Translations under genes and position numbers: made by a program
In this document: piece by piece, positions 11,319 through 22,520 of the stretch
How the letters are laid out: every line of letters starts with the position of its first letter
How positions within the stretch are numbered: the stretch's first letter is position 1
NCBI GenBank assembly: GCA_029532415.1
Contig: JAQOTA010000060.1
Span: 1,426,001-1,490,000, forward strand
Length of the DNA: 64,000 nt
Direction of reading: 5' to 3'
From: Marasmius tenuissimus
Lineage: Eukaryota > Basidiomycota > Agaricomycetes > Agaricales > Marasmiaceae
The notes under the pieces: generated by a model
Seen by the model: only the letters and a program-made list of their open reading frames with translations
What the model was told of the DNA's origin: nothing
Database searches by the model: none

Positions 11319-12856
11319 TCATAAGCTCGCGATCAACTGAACTGCAGCGAGCATGAAAACCAGTGACCCGACCCCTTGAGCATGCTTCAACCCTACAGCG
11401 GAGTTCCCACCGCTCGAGCCTGTTTGACTCCCACCACTCGAGCTCGTTTGATTCCCATTGTTTTCCGAACTACCCCCACTTCCATAAACCCTGACATACG
11501 CAATGTCAAAGAAAGCGGTATCATATCCCGACGGCGGACCGAGCACCACATCGAGATAGCAAGAATTATCTCGTTTAGCCAGAGATGAGCATGTCTGGTT
11601 GAATGTTGGTCGTGCGAAGTCTGACAGGACAACGTGAATCAAAGCCCACAAGCGTTCGGAAGGAGGACGTACCACCACAAAGCGTAATATCAAGAATCAG
11701 GGACTGTGGTGAGAAGAACTGATCAATGTTGCACCCTCCGGTGGGATAGTTGGCGAGGGGAGTTCCTAGAGTCGATGTATCCACCGTGCTAGCGTTTGTA
11801 GAGAGAGATGAAGGAACGTTCGCCCGAGAAAAGAACCATATTCTACAGGCGCTCAGCTTCGAAAATCGTCCATGAACCACACAAAGGAGGACTTACGAAA
11901 CCCCGCTCTTCGCCATCTCTGTGACGAAAACACCCCCATCGGCATCCGCGAATCCCTGACCGTACGATTTCGGATCGGGATCCATGGTAATACACCCTTG
12001 GTTCTGGTTCGCTAAATTCGAGCAATTCGTACTTGAGATTTGAGTAGAGGACTGCACAGGGTTGACTTGATTGCATCCTGTCGTCGTGTGTAACGAAATC
12101 TGATTTTGTGTAACCATATTAACTCCTTCGAAAGTATCAATCTCGCCTCCGGTAGGCCATCCGGGGGCCTGAGACCACCTATATTCTGGTATGAGAACGA
12201 AATGCTTGGGAACCGAAGAATTAGCGCAATGCTTACCAGGCCGGCCAGACGGAGCACTGTTGAGAATGAGTTAGCATTTAGAACGAGACGAGTTACGGTG
12301 TCGAGAAAAACATTAACTGACACCGAATGGGACATGATGCATGTCAGCAACCCATACGCTTCCGACTGGATACAGATCTAGGGAAACCCATGAGTTATGA
12401 GCGACGAAACACATCAGAAGCCAAGTGCCCACCTTCAGTGGAAATACGAACGGTGTTTCTCTTCTCATTGAACGCTACAACGGATGTGTTGTCTACTTTG
12501 ATGATGGCACGTTGGGTATTGGGGTCAACGTAGGCTAGCTGGAGGCTACTGGCTTGACTTTGAGAGACGAAGCTGGAATGAGTGTCAGAGAGATGATCTG
12601 AACGAGACGAGGGGTGTGTACTGAGACCGACTTTGCGTCTCCGTTGGTCAAATTATCAGCTAGAATAGAAGATCTTGAGCATTGAGAAGGAAAAGCTTGA
12701 CTGTAGAAAAGACGTACCGGCACCGTAAAACTTCCAACCATTGAAGAATGTCGCTCCAGAATAATCTCGAACGAGACTGTAGCTGGTGGCCGAAGCAAAG
12801 CCCGGAAAGAGAGTAGGTACCAGTAGGAATGGGAGAAAGTACAGTCGAGGTGTCAT
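11319..12856 (-). CDS. GH16 beta-glucanase-like protein with GPI-type tail, copy 1
   Basis: The signal peptide (MTPRLYFLPFLLVPTLFPG) is followed by SYSLVRDYSGATFFNGW, the start of the fungal GH16 laminarinase-like domain. The catalytic block is GEIDTFEGVN (E-x-D-x-x-E), with QNQISLHTTTGC, GGVFVTEMAKSGV, WFFSRANVPSSL, LANYPTGGCNIDQFF and LILDITLCG in family order. The C-terminus has a Ser/Gly/Asn-rich linker and a final hydrophobic stretch ending LIASL, as in GPI-anchored wall enzymes. It probably cuts or remodels beta-1,3/1,6-glucan at the cell surface. About seven introns of 50-60 bp were inferred. A tandem paralogue follows at 14185. Both catalytic glutamates are present. Confidence 0.88.
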
Positions 12857-14184
12857 TGCGACGTGTTGGCGGAGTCGTGGATGAAGTAAGTTAGGAGATG
12901 ATTTCGAGGCCAGTTATATATGGACCTGGCTCTCTGGCCGCGATCGCTCGGATCAGGAAATGGGACTGGTTGGGCCTATTTTTATGACTGTCGTGAACAT
13001 TCTGGAGAACGTCTTTCCAAATCGGTGTGCGAGTACCCACAGAGTCTGTGCTGAAGTGGCGAATAGGCGGAAGTTGAGTTGAGGTCAAAGTCAACTTGCG
13101 GTCCCATTCCGAGTTGTCCCCTCATTCTCTGCCACGCATGACTCTGCACGGGATGTGAGGTAATGTCGCCCATCCCCAACTCCGTCGAACCGCCGTTCAA
13201 GGCCGCAAAGCCTATATTAATCTTCCACTGCTGCGTCTTGCTGCGCCAGATCCAAAGGGGTAACGGTCAGCCGTAAGACTTTCTAATCGGATTTCGACAT
13301 TCCAGAGGGTCCGACCACTCCGCAGCATATTGAATAATTCGTAGTCCAGGCTGACAAAAAGAAAGAAGGTTGCTTTCCGATTTCGAATATAAACAAGGAG
13401 GGCGTCAGGCGTGCGATGCTCTCATACCACAATGACCGGCCTTCTAATCACTCGAGGCCTCTGCTTCAACTATATTTGAGAATGGTAGTAGATCCAGGAT
13501 ATTGCGGAGAACAGACCAGATTAGGCTGATTACCACGATGGTTAACTGAGACTCCATGATAGTGGTCGCGGTGCAAGAGCCGCAAAATTCTTGGCGCTCA
13601 TACGTTTCAGTGCAATAGTGTCAAGTGAACGACTCGGGTGCTGGTCGTTAAGCTTCAAGCTTCAAGCTCTAAAAGTTCTTAAATCTAATGATATACCTCT
13701 TAAGCAGGCCGAGATATCGAGAATACTTGGTTCATGGCGAAGTTGGCGTCCCAGGTCTGTTTGATCTAAAACTGTTTATTACACATCCAGTCACCCAACG
13801 TTCTCTCCATTCTCAGAGACGGCATCTATACCTTTGGATCGTAACTCACATAAATAAAAGCGTTAGCGCGATTCGTGGACTGAAAGGACGGTGCTTCGTC
13901 TTTGTACAAGAAATCATATTCAAGATCTAGTCCGCGAGGGCAGAATCCCAATGGATTGCAAGACTGGCAGAGTGAGACCAAGACTTGCAAGATCTCCCGA
14001 CTCTGTTGAGCTTTCAAATCCGAAATGTGTTTGGAAAGCCTGGAGAATCGTGGTTTGAATAATCCAGGATGAGCTGTGGGTGATTGTAGGCGATGGATAT
14101 CCAAGTATTATGACGTCACCTAAACGTCCCCAAGTACATTGCAGACCATACCGAGTAGAAGTAGAGCTGATCACCAAATGTCCT
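12857..14184. other. Intergenic region between tandem GH16 genes
   Basis: It holds the promoter of GH16 copy 1 (a TATATA-like run near 12914-12920) and the 3' flank of copy 2. A small AAGCTTC repeat lies near 13650-13670. No gene is supported; the ORFs at 13688-13930 and 13826-14104 show no family blocks. Confidence 0.5.
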
Positions 14185-15774
14185 TCAGAGACCCAATAAC
14201 AACATGGATAGAGCAAATGCGGAGGCCAGCCATCCGAGGCTGCTCGCCTGGTTCGCCTCAGCAGCTGAAGAACCTCCTCCCGAACTTCCAGAATCTGTCG
14301 AATTGGTTCCACTTCCACTGTTCGTGGTCGAAGTATTGGTGCCGTTTCCACCCGTAGGAGTGTTCCCGCTTCCATAAACACGAACGTAGGAGATATCGAA
14401 ATACGCGGTATCGTAATTGGAAGGTGAACCCAGGACTACGTCAAGGTAACAGGAATTCTCGCGTTTTGCGAGAGAAGAGCATGTTGCATTGAATGTGGGC
14501 CTTCCGAAGTCTGAAATGCACGCAAGTGAGTAGCTGTAGCCGGCGTAGCTGACGAGGATGAGATCAATTCGTACCGCCGCAAAGCGTGATATCGAGAATC
14601 AGAGACTGTGGCTTGAAAAAATTCTCGATGTTGCATCCACCGGATGGGTAATTGGCCACGGGTGTACCAAGAGTTGAGGTATCCAAAGTATCGGCCTGAG
14701 GTGAGATAGACTGTGGAACTTTCTCGCGAGGGAAGAACCAGACCCTCCAGGTCGAGTTCGTCAAGACCATCCCACAATCAGGGAGAATGTCGACTCACGA
14801 AATACCACTACTCGCGAGCTCCGTAACGAACACGCCCCCGCCGGCATCAGCGAGCGGCTTTCCGTATGATCTGTGGTCCGGGTCCATAACGATGCATCCT
14901 TGGTTCTTATTGTCCCCTCCGACCGCGCAGTCGGGACTCCGAACATCGGTTGAGGATTGAACGGGGTTGACGACTTTGCACCCTTGGTCAGTGTGAAGGG
15001 AGATCTGGTTCTGTTCGACGAGATTCACTCCTTCGAAAGTGTCGATTTCACCACCAGCCGGCCACTCCTCAGTGGGACTGTGAGACCACCTTGTGTTCGA
15101 TCGGATGCTGCTACCTCTACAAAGGGAAACAAGATGCCTTACCACGCAGGCCAAACGGAACACTGCACAGGAGGCATTACATTTATGAGTTGGAGAGGCG
15201 GACGGAGATGCACAGAGAACTCACACCATACGGAACATGATGCATATCGGCTACCCACACACTCCCGATGGGATATGTATCTGAATATCATCGTGCCTGT
15301 TCAGTCGCACAAGCAATCGACAAATGGGTTCTGGACTGACCTTTGGTGTCAATTCGGACGGTATTCCTCTTGTTGTTATAGATTACCTGCGTCGTGTTGT
15401 CCACTTTGATTATTGCACGTTTAGTGTTGGGGTCAACATAGGCCAATCTGTTGTCTCCGGTCGTTCCTGCCTCCTTCGTAACAAACCTACATGGGGAGAG
15501 ATATTCGGAGAGCGAAGGATTGTTAGGCGTCCCGCGTTGCAATACGAAAAGGTAGGAGAGATAAGTCGTACATTGCGTCGCCGTTATTTGGTCCATCGGC
15601 CAGTGTGCACGGTCAGATCAGGCTGTGAGCGCAAGGCAAATAATTAGACGTACCAGCACCAAAGAAGTTCCACCCATCAAAGAACGTCTCGCCGGAGTAG
15701 TCCCGGGCCAGATTGTATGTCGCTGCGGACACCAACGGAGTGAGGACCAGAAGTGGGAGAAAGCGACGAGTCAT
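14185..15774 (-). CDS. GH16 beta-glucanase-like protein with GPI-type tail, copy 2
   Basis: The start MTRRFLPLLVLTPLVSAATY is a signal peptide and leads into NLARDYSGETFFDGW. Later exons give EEWPAGGEIDTFEGVN (catalytic E-x-D-x-x-E), QNQISLHTDQGC, GGVFVTELASSGI, WFFPREKVPQSI, ANYPSGGCNIENFF and LILDITLCGG. After VRVYGSG comes an Asn/Thr/Ser/Gly-rich linker, then a hydrophobic tail SLGWLASAFALSMLLLGL and a stop at 14185-14187, fitting a GPI signal. It is the same architecture as copy 1, which lies in the same orientation 1.3 kb downstream, so this is a tandem duplication. It probably acts on wall beta-glucan; whether it hydrolyses or transglycosylates cannot be told. A TATAAAA lies 33 bp upstream. 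Confidence 0.88.
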
Positions 15775-15806
15775 TAGCACCTTGGGGGTCGAGAATGAGC
15801 CGTCCC

Positions 15807-15813
15807 TTTTATA
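15807..15813 (-). promoter_or_regulatory. TATA box of GH16 copy 2
   Basis: TATAAAA on the minus strand, about 33 bp before the ATG at 15774; very short spacing. Confidence 0.5.
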
Positions 15814-16185
15814 TCGCTTCAGAGCGGCATTGAGAGTTATTGAACATGGGAAGATTTCAACTGGGCGCAATAGTAAGCTATGGATGGCTATCAGTTTTAG
15901 AGAATTGAGATGGAAGTAGCACGCTGTCTTATCCGTTGAATCATATCGTTAGGCACGGCGCGTGCGCTAGAATATCTGCTTTGTTCCCAGCGCCTGGTAG
16001 TCATTTGTAGAGAGCTGTAAAGAAGTGGGAGGTCGTGACACATTCCGTCAATATAGAAGACGCTTTGGTACGAAAAATTTCCTGCCTATATGGGATGACA
16101 ATGCCTTATCGTTGTCTTGCATAGAACAATCTCCAGAATTTCTCGATGCGTACGGCGGTCTTGAGGTACGATGACGAGAACGATA

Positions 16186-16762
16186 CTAGTTCACGAGGAT
16201 TGTTATAAGGGATGTCATGTATTGCCGTGGACCTCGTTGGAACGACACCAGCACCGTGTTTGATGTTCGAGAAAATTTTGTGAGTACGGATAGTCTATAG
16301 ACCTGGAACCAATAATCACCATTCCTATCAATTGACCAAGATTCCGATGATGGCACCCTCGGTCTCGACCACCGAAGACCAGTCCAAACATCGTAACATC
16401 GTTGGCAAAAGTACCTATGCTTCGTTTCCCTGCCGGCTTCACCGATACCACCTTTGAGCTGTCGTTTACGTCGGGCACTACCTGTAGAACGTGACGGAAT
16501 GAGCTTGACGTCGTCGACAATCGCAAGTTGAAGAGGATGTTGATTGTCGCCTATCTCTGAGGGTAGCCGAGGAGATGCGGGGGATAAAGTGAGAGTTGCA
16601 GCAGTTGTGACACATCGATTGGGGGTTATAGAGAGTTCCTTCATGTTGCGGGGCTGGAATATCAAAGGTTCTATTTGTGCTTGAGGTACATGGTTGAAAG
16701 GACCTGAAAGGACTGACTGACGCGACGCGCCTTGCTTTGTCAGTGGTTCTCACAGCATTCAC
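16186..16762 (-). other. Possible small gene of unknown function (tentative)
   Basis: Minus-strand ORFs overlap here in three frames. One gives AGKRSIGTFANDVTMFGLVF and GGRDRGCHHRNLGQLIGMVI, another gives EIGDNQHPLQLAIVDDVKL, and they could be joined by short introns. The composition looks more protein-like than random, but I recognise no family, and start and splice sites are unclear. The alternative is the 3' region of the esterase gene at 16965. Nothing else is supported between 15814 and 16964. Confidence 0.22.
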
Positions 16763-16964
16763 TCAGACTCCTTCAGATCCAACGTTATGGCTCACCTCCA
16801 CAATGAATTCTGGCCTTTCATCTGCAATAATTGCTCGACAGCCGTTCGAGTCATCGGTGAGCAGTTCAGCAGCACACATTGACAATGATATACAAGATTT
16901 ACAGTACTCAGAAGCAGAAAAAGAAATTTCGCTTTGTTCGAACAACAATTGTTATCATCCCCTT

Positions 16965-18152
16965 TCACCCGTCTAGAATGACAATCTCCGGTATCTTCTT
17001 AAAGAAGTCATCTGCCTCCTCCAAAGCCTCCTCTCTTCCCTCGATATACCTCACAAACTTCCTCACGACGGAGGTGACTATCTGCGTCGTCCTCGTACCA
17101 TCTCCTGCGCCGACAAATTGTCCCGGAGTCTCGTTCCGCTGCCCCAGACGATCTACCCATAACGGAAAATCGCTGAAATCCAGATGTTGCGTCCGATTGA
17201 CCTGAAGGTTTCTCCACCATCCGCTCTGTGCTCTGTTGAACTGTGGCCACGTCTGGTCAAAAGCCTTGCTCACATTCCCAAGGAAATGCCCTTCGCTGGC
17301 AATCTCGAGGAACGGTCGTTTCACATCCGCGGCAATAATGCTCGGATCAATGTCCAAAGTCTCGTTCAAGAGTTGTATGAACGTTCCGTCGATGTTCCCG
17401 CCTGCCTTGAACAGGGCACCATGGCTGTCATTGGCAGCCATGATACCTGCTGCCCCCGAACCCCCAATACTATGTCCAAAGACCCCGAAGTGCGTTGTGT
17501 TAATAGGCGCACCGTACTCTCGAATGAGGGATGGGAGTAACGAATCGTCCATCAGGGCCAGGACGTCTGACAAGCGGAAATCGTAGACTGCCAATGTTTC
17601 TTCCGGTGTGGGCGGGTATTCGGTTAGATTCGGATATCCATAGATCCCTTCACCTCCGTAGGGTAGCTGGATGAACGGTGCTTCACCCGGATGGTCGACT
17701 CCGATGACAGTGTACCCGTACGAAGCCAGCTCGGATAGAATTGCGGTGTAAGCAAGGATAGGCATTCCGGCACCAGGGAGGAAGACGATCGTTGGATATG
17801 GAGACGTGCCGTTCCCAAATTCTGGGCTGGTATCCAGCAGAGTAGGGCCTTGGAACTGGAGTCTGGTGGTGAGAGTGGTAAGCATATTCTCTGGGAAGCC
17901 TAAGGTGTCGCCATATATCTTGGCGCTGATTGAGTCGATGTAGGGGACCGTCGCGTTTGGAATCTGACGCGTAGGAAAGTAGATGGTGGTGAGGAGGATG
18001 TTCCCTGGCTTGGTGGGATCATTAGGGGTGGCATGATTGAAGACGTGATAAGTGTACGCGACGTGGTAGGGCCCTGTTGTATCCCAGAGAGAAATCCCTT
18101 GCGCAAGCGAGGGTAGTAATACAAGCAGTTGCAGCTTCCATCGGGAGAGCAT
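16965..18152 (-). CDS. Secreted PAF-acetylhydrolase-like alpha/beta hydrolase
   Basis: Single open exon of 395 codons, unusual in this intron-rich window. The N-terminus is a signal peptide (MLSRWKLQLLVLLPSLAQG). Family blocks are TIVFLPGAGMPILAYTAILS (oxyanion/core strand), VIGVDHPGEAPFIQLPYG, the nucleophile elbow HFGVFGHSIGGSGAAGIM (Ser in GHSIGG), GNIDGTFIQLL with the likely catalytic Asp, and TQHLDFSDFPLW with the likely catalytic His. This is the layout of platelet-activating-factor acetylhydrolase (group VII phospholipase A2)-like esterases. Several N-x-S/T sites fit a secreted glycoprotein. The substrate could be an oxidised or short-chain ester; it is not determined. The start at 18152 is directly before the signal peptide. 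Confidence 0.88.
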   Translation of the reverse strand: MLSRWKLQLLVLLPSLAQGISLWDTTGPYHVAYTYHVFNHATPNDPTKPGNILLTTIYFPTRQIPNATVPYIDSISAKIYGDTLGFPENMLTTLTTRLQFQGPTLLDTSPEFGNGTSPYPTIVFLPGAGMPILAYTAILSELASYGYTVIGVDHPGEAPFIQLPYGGEGIYGYPNLTEYPPTPEETLAVYDFRLSDVLALMDDSLLPSLIREYGAPINTTHFGVFGHSIGGSGAAGIMAANDSHGALFKAGGNIDGTFIQLLNETLDIDPSIIAADVKRPFLEIASEGHFLGNVSKAFDQTWPQFNRAQSGWWRNLQVNRTQHLDFSDFPLWVDRLGQRNETPGQFVGAGDGTRTTQIVTSVVRKFVRYIEGREEALEEADDFFKKIPEIVILDG

Positions 18153-18425
18153 GGTTCGGAGCTAACGAAGCCCCACTGGTCAAACCCGCTCGAGTCTTTA
18201 TACTCATTCGTTTAATACAGCGGATAAACACGGTTAGGCTCGAATAGTGGTGTTCGTCATAGGATGCCAACAAAGTTCTAGGGCCCTTCTCCCTGCATGC
18301 ACATCTGCATGTGGTGTTCGACAACACTCCGTTCAAAGGCTTCATGACTGTATAATGAACACCGCTGATGTGATCAATGGTACTGAACCTGGGGTCTCCC
18401 CTGAAACATAGCGCGTATTGAAGTA

Positions 18426-18634
18426 CACGCTCAAAAAGAATTGATCTGTCACGGATATGATCTAATTTTAATTGAGAGGATACCGTGACGTTGCGCGGCG
18501 GGTCTCGGCGCGAGATCCTCAGGAGAAATTGAATCGAGGTGTGACAGATATCCTATGCAATAGCTAGCCGCCAGGAATTGCGGCATATCCGCGACATGCC
18601 TCCAGGATATCGCCCAGATATCGCGACCAGACAC
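18426..18634 (+). repeat. Left 209 bp inverted repeat arm
   Basis: Reverse complement of 19096-19304 with one mismatch. Both arms encode the same meaningless 60-residue reading frame, which is an effect of the duplication. Confidence 0.85.
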
Positions 18635-19095
18635 CCACGGCATCGGTTGGACTTAGCTTATTTTGAGCCCAATATCGCCGGCCCTTGGGCCCTGCGTGAT
18701 ATTGAAACGCGAACTGTCACACTGTGTGACATCGTCTCTCTCACCTATACCACCACCTCTGCACCACGCAACACAAACTGTCATTCTCCCGTCTACCCAA
18801 CCCATATCATACCTATCCACAATATTACCCCTCTGTGCTTTCACTTTCTATTTCCTGTCTACTGCATTCCCCGTCTTTACTGGCCTTCCTTTATAATTCG
18901 CTGACACTTGCCACGTCACCAGATTTATTACCCGCACTGATCTGTACTTGCAGTTGCACTCCTAGACTATGTACTTATAAGTTATCATGTTCACGAAATA
19001 AAGTCTCTGTTATTGTTCATAACCTCGTTGAGCTCCTGTTCCCAGTAAGATTGAACGCAAGCAAATGTGTACTGGCTACTCACTCTAGGCTCGTC

Positions 19096-19304
19096 GTGTC
19101 TGGTCGCGATATCTGGGCGATATCCTGGAGGCATGTCGCGGATATGCCGCAATTCCTGGCGGCTAGCTATTGCATAGGATATCTGTCACACCTCGATTCA
19201 ATTTCTCCTGAGGATCTCGCGCCGAGACCCGCCGCACAACGTCACGGTATCCTCTCAATTAAAATTAGATCATATCCGTGACAGATCAATTCTTTTTGAG
19301 CGTG
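19096..19304 (-). repeat. Right 209 bp inverted repeat arm
   Basis: Reverse complement of 18426-18634; the arm ends GAGCGTG followed by TA. Confidence 0.85.
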
Positions 19305-19306
19305 TA

Positions 19307-20015
19307 GGTAAAAATCACAAGATGAACAACGATATCTCGAGTCCGTTGCCGCCAAAATCTCTCAGTGACGAAAGCACATGTAAAGAAATCCGAGTTTGGA
19401 TACTCACAGCTCGGGCTTATACCAGAACAATAGGTTCAATCAATTTGAAGGGTGACCGCAAGAAAGGAGCAGAGGCCATAGGTGCGTGCGGTGGCTGGCC
19501 AGCGACAGGTAGAGCATTGTTCTTTCTTACTTGAGCAGCAAGTAAACGTTCTGCAGAGGTTCCGTGCCGCTCTCCCTTCCCGTCTTATGTGAACGTGTAT
19601 CGGACTGTTACCGCCTTGTTCATCAGGAATCGTCCATCCATGCATTCAGTCGCGGCATCGGAAACCTCGAAATCCGTGTATAAGACGAAGCCGTAACCCT
19701 TCGAAGTATCGGTATAGGAATCCCGCGCAATCTAACGAAGAACCATCCCCCTTAGCTCCCGGGAAATATGTTTCTCCAATGAGCGCAAACTATGAATAGG
19801 ACGACAATGAGGGAATCAGAGCCTTGTCATCGAGCTCGCAACGACGCTATCAATGGCGGTACCAGTGCCGAAGGTTCTTGAGTTGTGTTGAAGCTCATCT
19901 GTCCACGAGTTTAGAACGTATCCGGTATTATCCTGATGTTATCTGAGGGCAGAGTGAACCAGTACTTACTATTCGATGAAGGTGGAAAGAATCTTCAAAG
20001 AGAAAACCCGCGTCA
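19307..20015. other. Region between the inverted-repeat element and SPO11
   Basis: About 700 bp upstream of SPO11. No gene is supported. It should contain the SPO11 promoter, but no convincing TATA or known motif was seen. Confidence 0.4.
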
Positions 20016-22283
20016 ATGTTGGGACCACTCCTCCACTCTCCCACGACACTTCCCCTCGCGGTCACGGGAGTCATTATTACAAGCGCCCAAGATATTGAAT
20101 CCTTGAATCCCGACTACCACTATCGGCGACGGCAAAACCTCGTCAATCACTTCGGTCATTTTCCCGAGCTTCATATGGCTTATACCGAACTGGAGAGGCC
20201 TGCCCGACAAACTATCTCCAATGACTCGAGTAGCGAGCCCATCGAGCATCTAATTGATGTTGAAGGAGACTATTCTGACTCAGAGGAAGAGGATGACAAG
20301 TATATACCCGTCAATTTCGGACTTGAGAGACACTGAAATTTCTCTATACAGTACACGGGGCAAACTATCAAATCTAGAAGACTTGGCTTTAGATTTCCTA
20401 TCTCAACTCTGTCGAGCCAAAAAGAACAGCATTCCATCTTCATCTTCGTCAGGATCCGAGACTGGTGACGATGCCAAAAGCCATATGACGCGGCCGAGGA
20501 TACAGATAGAACTGGTTAATAGGTCGAAGAGAACGACACTGGGGTATGTTTGTTCGACATCGGCGACATCGTTTCCGTTTGTATACTCATGGACGTGTTC
20601 AGCGACTCTCGTACCAAATCCATAACATTTCCACGAAGGTCTACCATCGGAAGCGCAAAGCCACTCGGTTCGGAGCAGAGACTAGGCTTCTACATCGATT
20701 AGCGCTGACATCGATCCCATGCCAGCACAATTATTCCAAGTGGTCAACTATATGCATGAGGCTATTCTCGACGAGGTCCCGACCACCAAGCGGTGAGTGG
20801 CTTCTTCCCTTGACGGCCCGGCTGAAAGGGCCCTCATCTACAGAGATATGTATTACCGGGATGTCCCCCTGTTCAAGAGCCAGCGAGTCGTCGATAATGT
20901 AAGTGATAAAAGAAGCACTCTGGTATCATTCTTATCCTTCAATTCAGCTCGTGGACGATATTGCGGCAACGTTAGACATGGAGCGGTCCGATTTGAACGT
21001 CGTTAGTTCAAATACACTACAGCTTGCTTATGCCGACCTTTAAATGCTGACGCCACACTGTAGCGAGCTACTGCTAAAGGCACTTTCTGCGGCTCTGGTT
21101 TGAAGATCGACCTGGTTGATGGAGAAACCATTAATGGCAGCGACTCCGAGGTATGACCCTTCGTCTCCAACGTGGCTCTCTCTCTCAAACACACGCAGGC
21201 CTCCCTTATACCAGTCGGCGAAGACATCGAAGCATTCAACGTCGACGAGGATATCTCATGGGTGCTCATTGTTGAGAAAGATGTGACAGCTTCTTCTCAT
21301 GCGTAGATAACTGCTGGACGCTAATCTATCTTCAAGGCCGTTTTCCAGACCTTGTCACACCACAGAATCACCGCCCTTGAGGCGGGGAAAGGCATAATGA
21401 TTACGGTCGAGAAGTTGACGCTCTGATCCCTTCTCAGCTGATGACTTCTCCTTAGGGCAAGGGATACCCAGACATGGCAACACGGCAGCTTGTGAAGACG
21501 CTTTCGGATTGCCTTCCAAAGCGGTGGGCCACTCGCTCCACGCTCTAATATTCTGTATATTCATGTTCCCGAGTTCTAGGATCCCTGTAGTGGCGCTGGT
21601 GGACGGGGACCCCTACGGCATTGACATTTTGTCTGTATACAAGTACGGGAGCCGGGCCCTGAGCCATGAAAATTCCAAGCTAGCGGCGTCGCGTCTGAAA
21701 TGGCTCGGCGTTTGGTCCACTGAGCTCTCTGGGTCTGTCCGCAAACCTACTTATGACGTATTTCGTCCCATTGATCGCTCGAATGTACAGCTTGGGTGTT
21801 GACAAAGACGCTTTGATACCCATCACTACTCACGACGAAAAGAAGGTAGCAACATTTCCAAGTTTAGCATATCAGGTTTCACTGATCCACCCCAATCCCA
21901 GGCTTTGTCGCTCCTGCGGAAGAAAATGCCCGCAAAGTGGAGGTTTGTGGCCGTCCTCAGATCTTGATGACTTATTTTCCGTCCTCTTCTGACTGATATT
22001 CTCCCATGGTAGGAAAGAACTCACTCATATGTTACACAACCGCCGTAAGGCAGAGATCGAGGTCTTGGCTTCCTCGTGCTCCTTGTCCATACCATCTATG
22101 CCCTCAAATGAATCTGCCCTTGAGGCCAGCTCGACCTACTTTTATACTATGCCTCCTCTAGTATCTGCGATCACTTCTCCTTCCGAAAGCCCCGTCCATG
22201 TGTCTGGAAAGCGCTCTCCTCTGGTCCAGTATGTCGTTCACAAACTCTCCGCATGTGTTGCTACGTCGGTATCGCAAATCTAA
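20016..22283 (+). CDS. SPO11: Meiotic double-strand-break transesterase Spo11 (topoisomerase VI A-like)
   Basis: Exons join to IQIELVNRSKRTTLG, ITFPRRSTIGSAKPLAQLFQ (introns ending near 20600 and 20728), YMHEAILDEVPTTKRDMYYR (catalytic Tyr in the RDMYYRDV block), LFKSQRVVDN, MERSDLNVRATAKGTFCGSG, then the TOPRIM half: ISWVLIVEKDAVFQTL (Glu), ITGKGYPDMATRQLVKTL and VVALVDGDPYGIDILSVYKY (DxD). The C-terminus is LGVDKDALIPITTHDEKK, MPAKWRKELTHMLHNRRKAE and VVHKLSA. This is the full Spo11 order, with all catalytic residues seen. It makes the programmed breaks that start meiotic recombination in the nucleus. The N-terminal acidic segment before 20336 is poorly conserved, so the start at 20016 is a guess. 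At least ten short introns are inferred. Confidence 0.9.
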
Positions 22284-22520
22284 TGTACATCGTTTTCGTT
22301 GTCAAATGCGTGTCCTGCATTGTCTAATGGATAAAGGTCTATTCCCGCTAGTTATGCCTTAAATTAGATGCAAAGCGGTTGTCCGTAATCAGGCCGAATA
22401 AATAACAGATGGAATAGATCATATTATCCCCAAGTCCATCGTTTTGTTGTAAGGTAATGTAGGCGGTGTAAATGCTTTGTCCGTTTCGTAAGTACTAAAG
22501 TATATCGGTCGTTAAACATT

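Larger units (their letters stand above)
18426..19304. mobile_element. Non-autonomous element with 209 bp inverted terminal repeats
   Basis: The left arm 18426-18634 and right arm 19096-19304 are reverse complements over 209 bp with one visible mismatch (GCGCGG versus GTGCGG, near 18496). The tips read CACGCTCAAAAAGAATTGAT. TA lies on both sides (18424-18425, 19305-19306), which may be the target duplication. The 461 bp interior has no transposase; it is pyrimidine-rich on the plus strand and contains an AATAAAG signal near 18997. Near-identical arms argue for a recent insertion or recent arm correction. The class is uncertain: Tc1/mariner-like by the TA, but the arms are long for a MITE. Confidence 0.8.

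Noticed and set aside
18449..19281. Two identical 64-residue frames on opposite strands
   Set aside because: Both lie in the arms of the inverted repeat; the identity comes from the repeat, not from protein selection.
18446..19284. Solo LTR reading TGTCACGG ... CCGTGACA
   Set aside because: The inverted symmetry extends 20 bp beyond these points on both sides, so there is no direct 4-6 bp target duplication.
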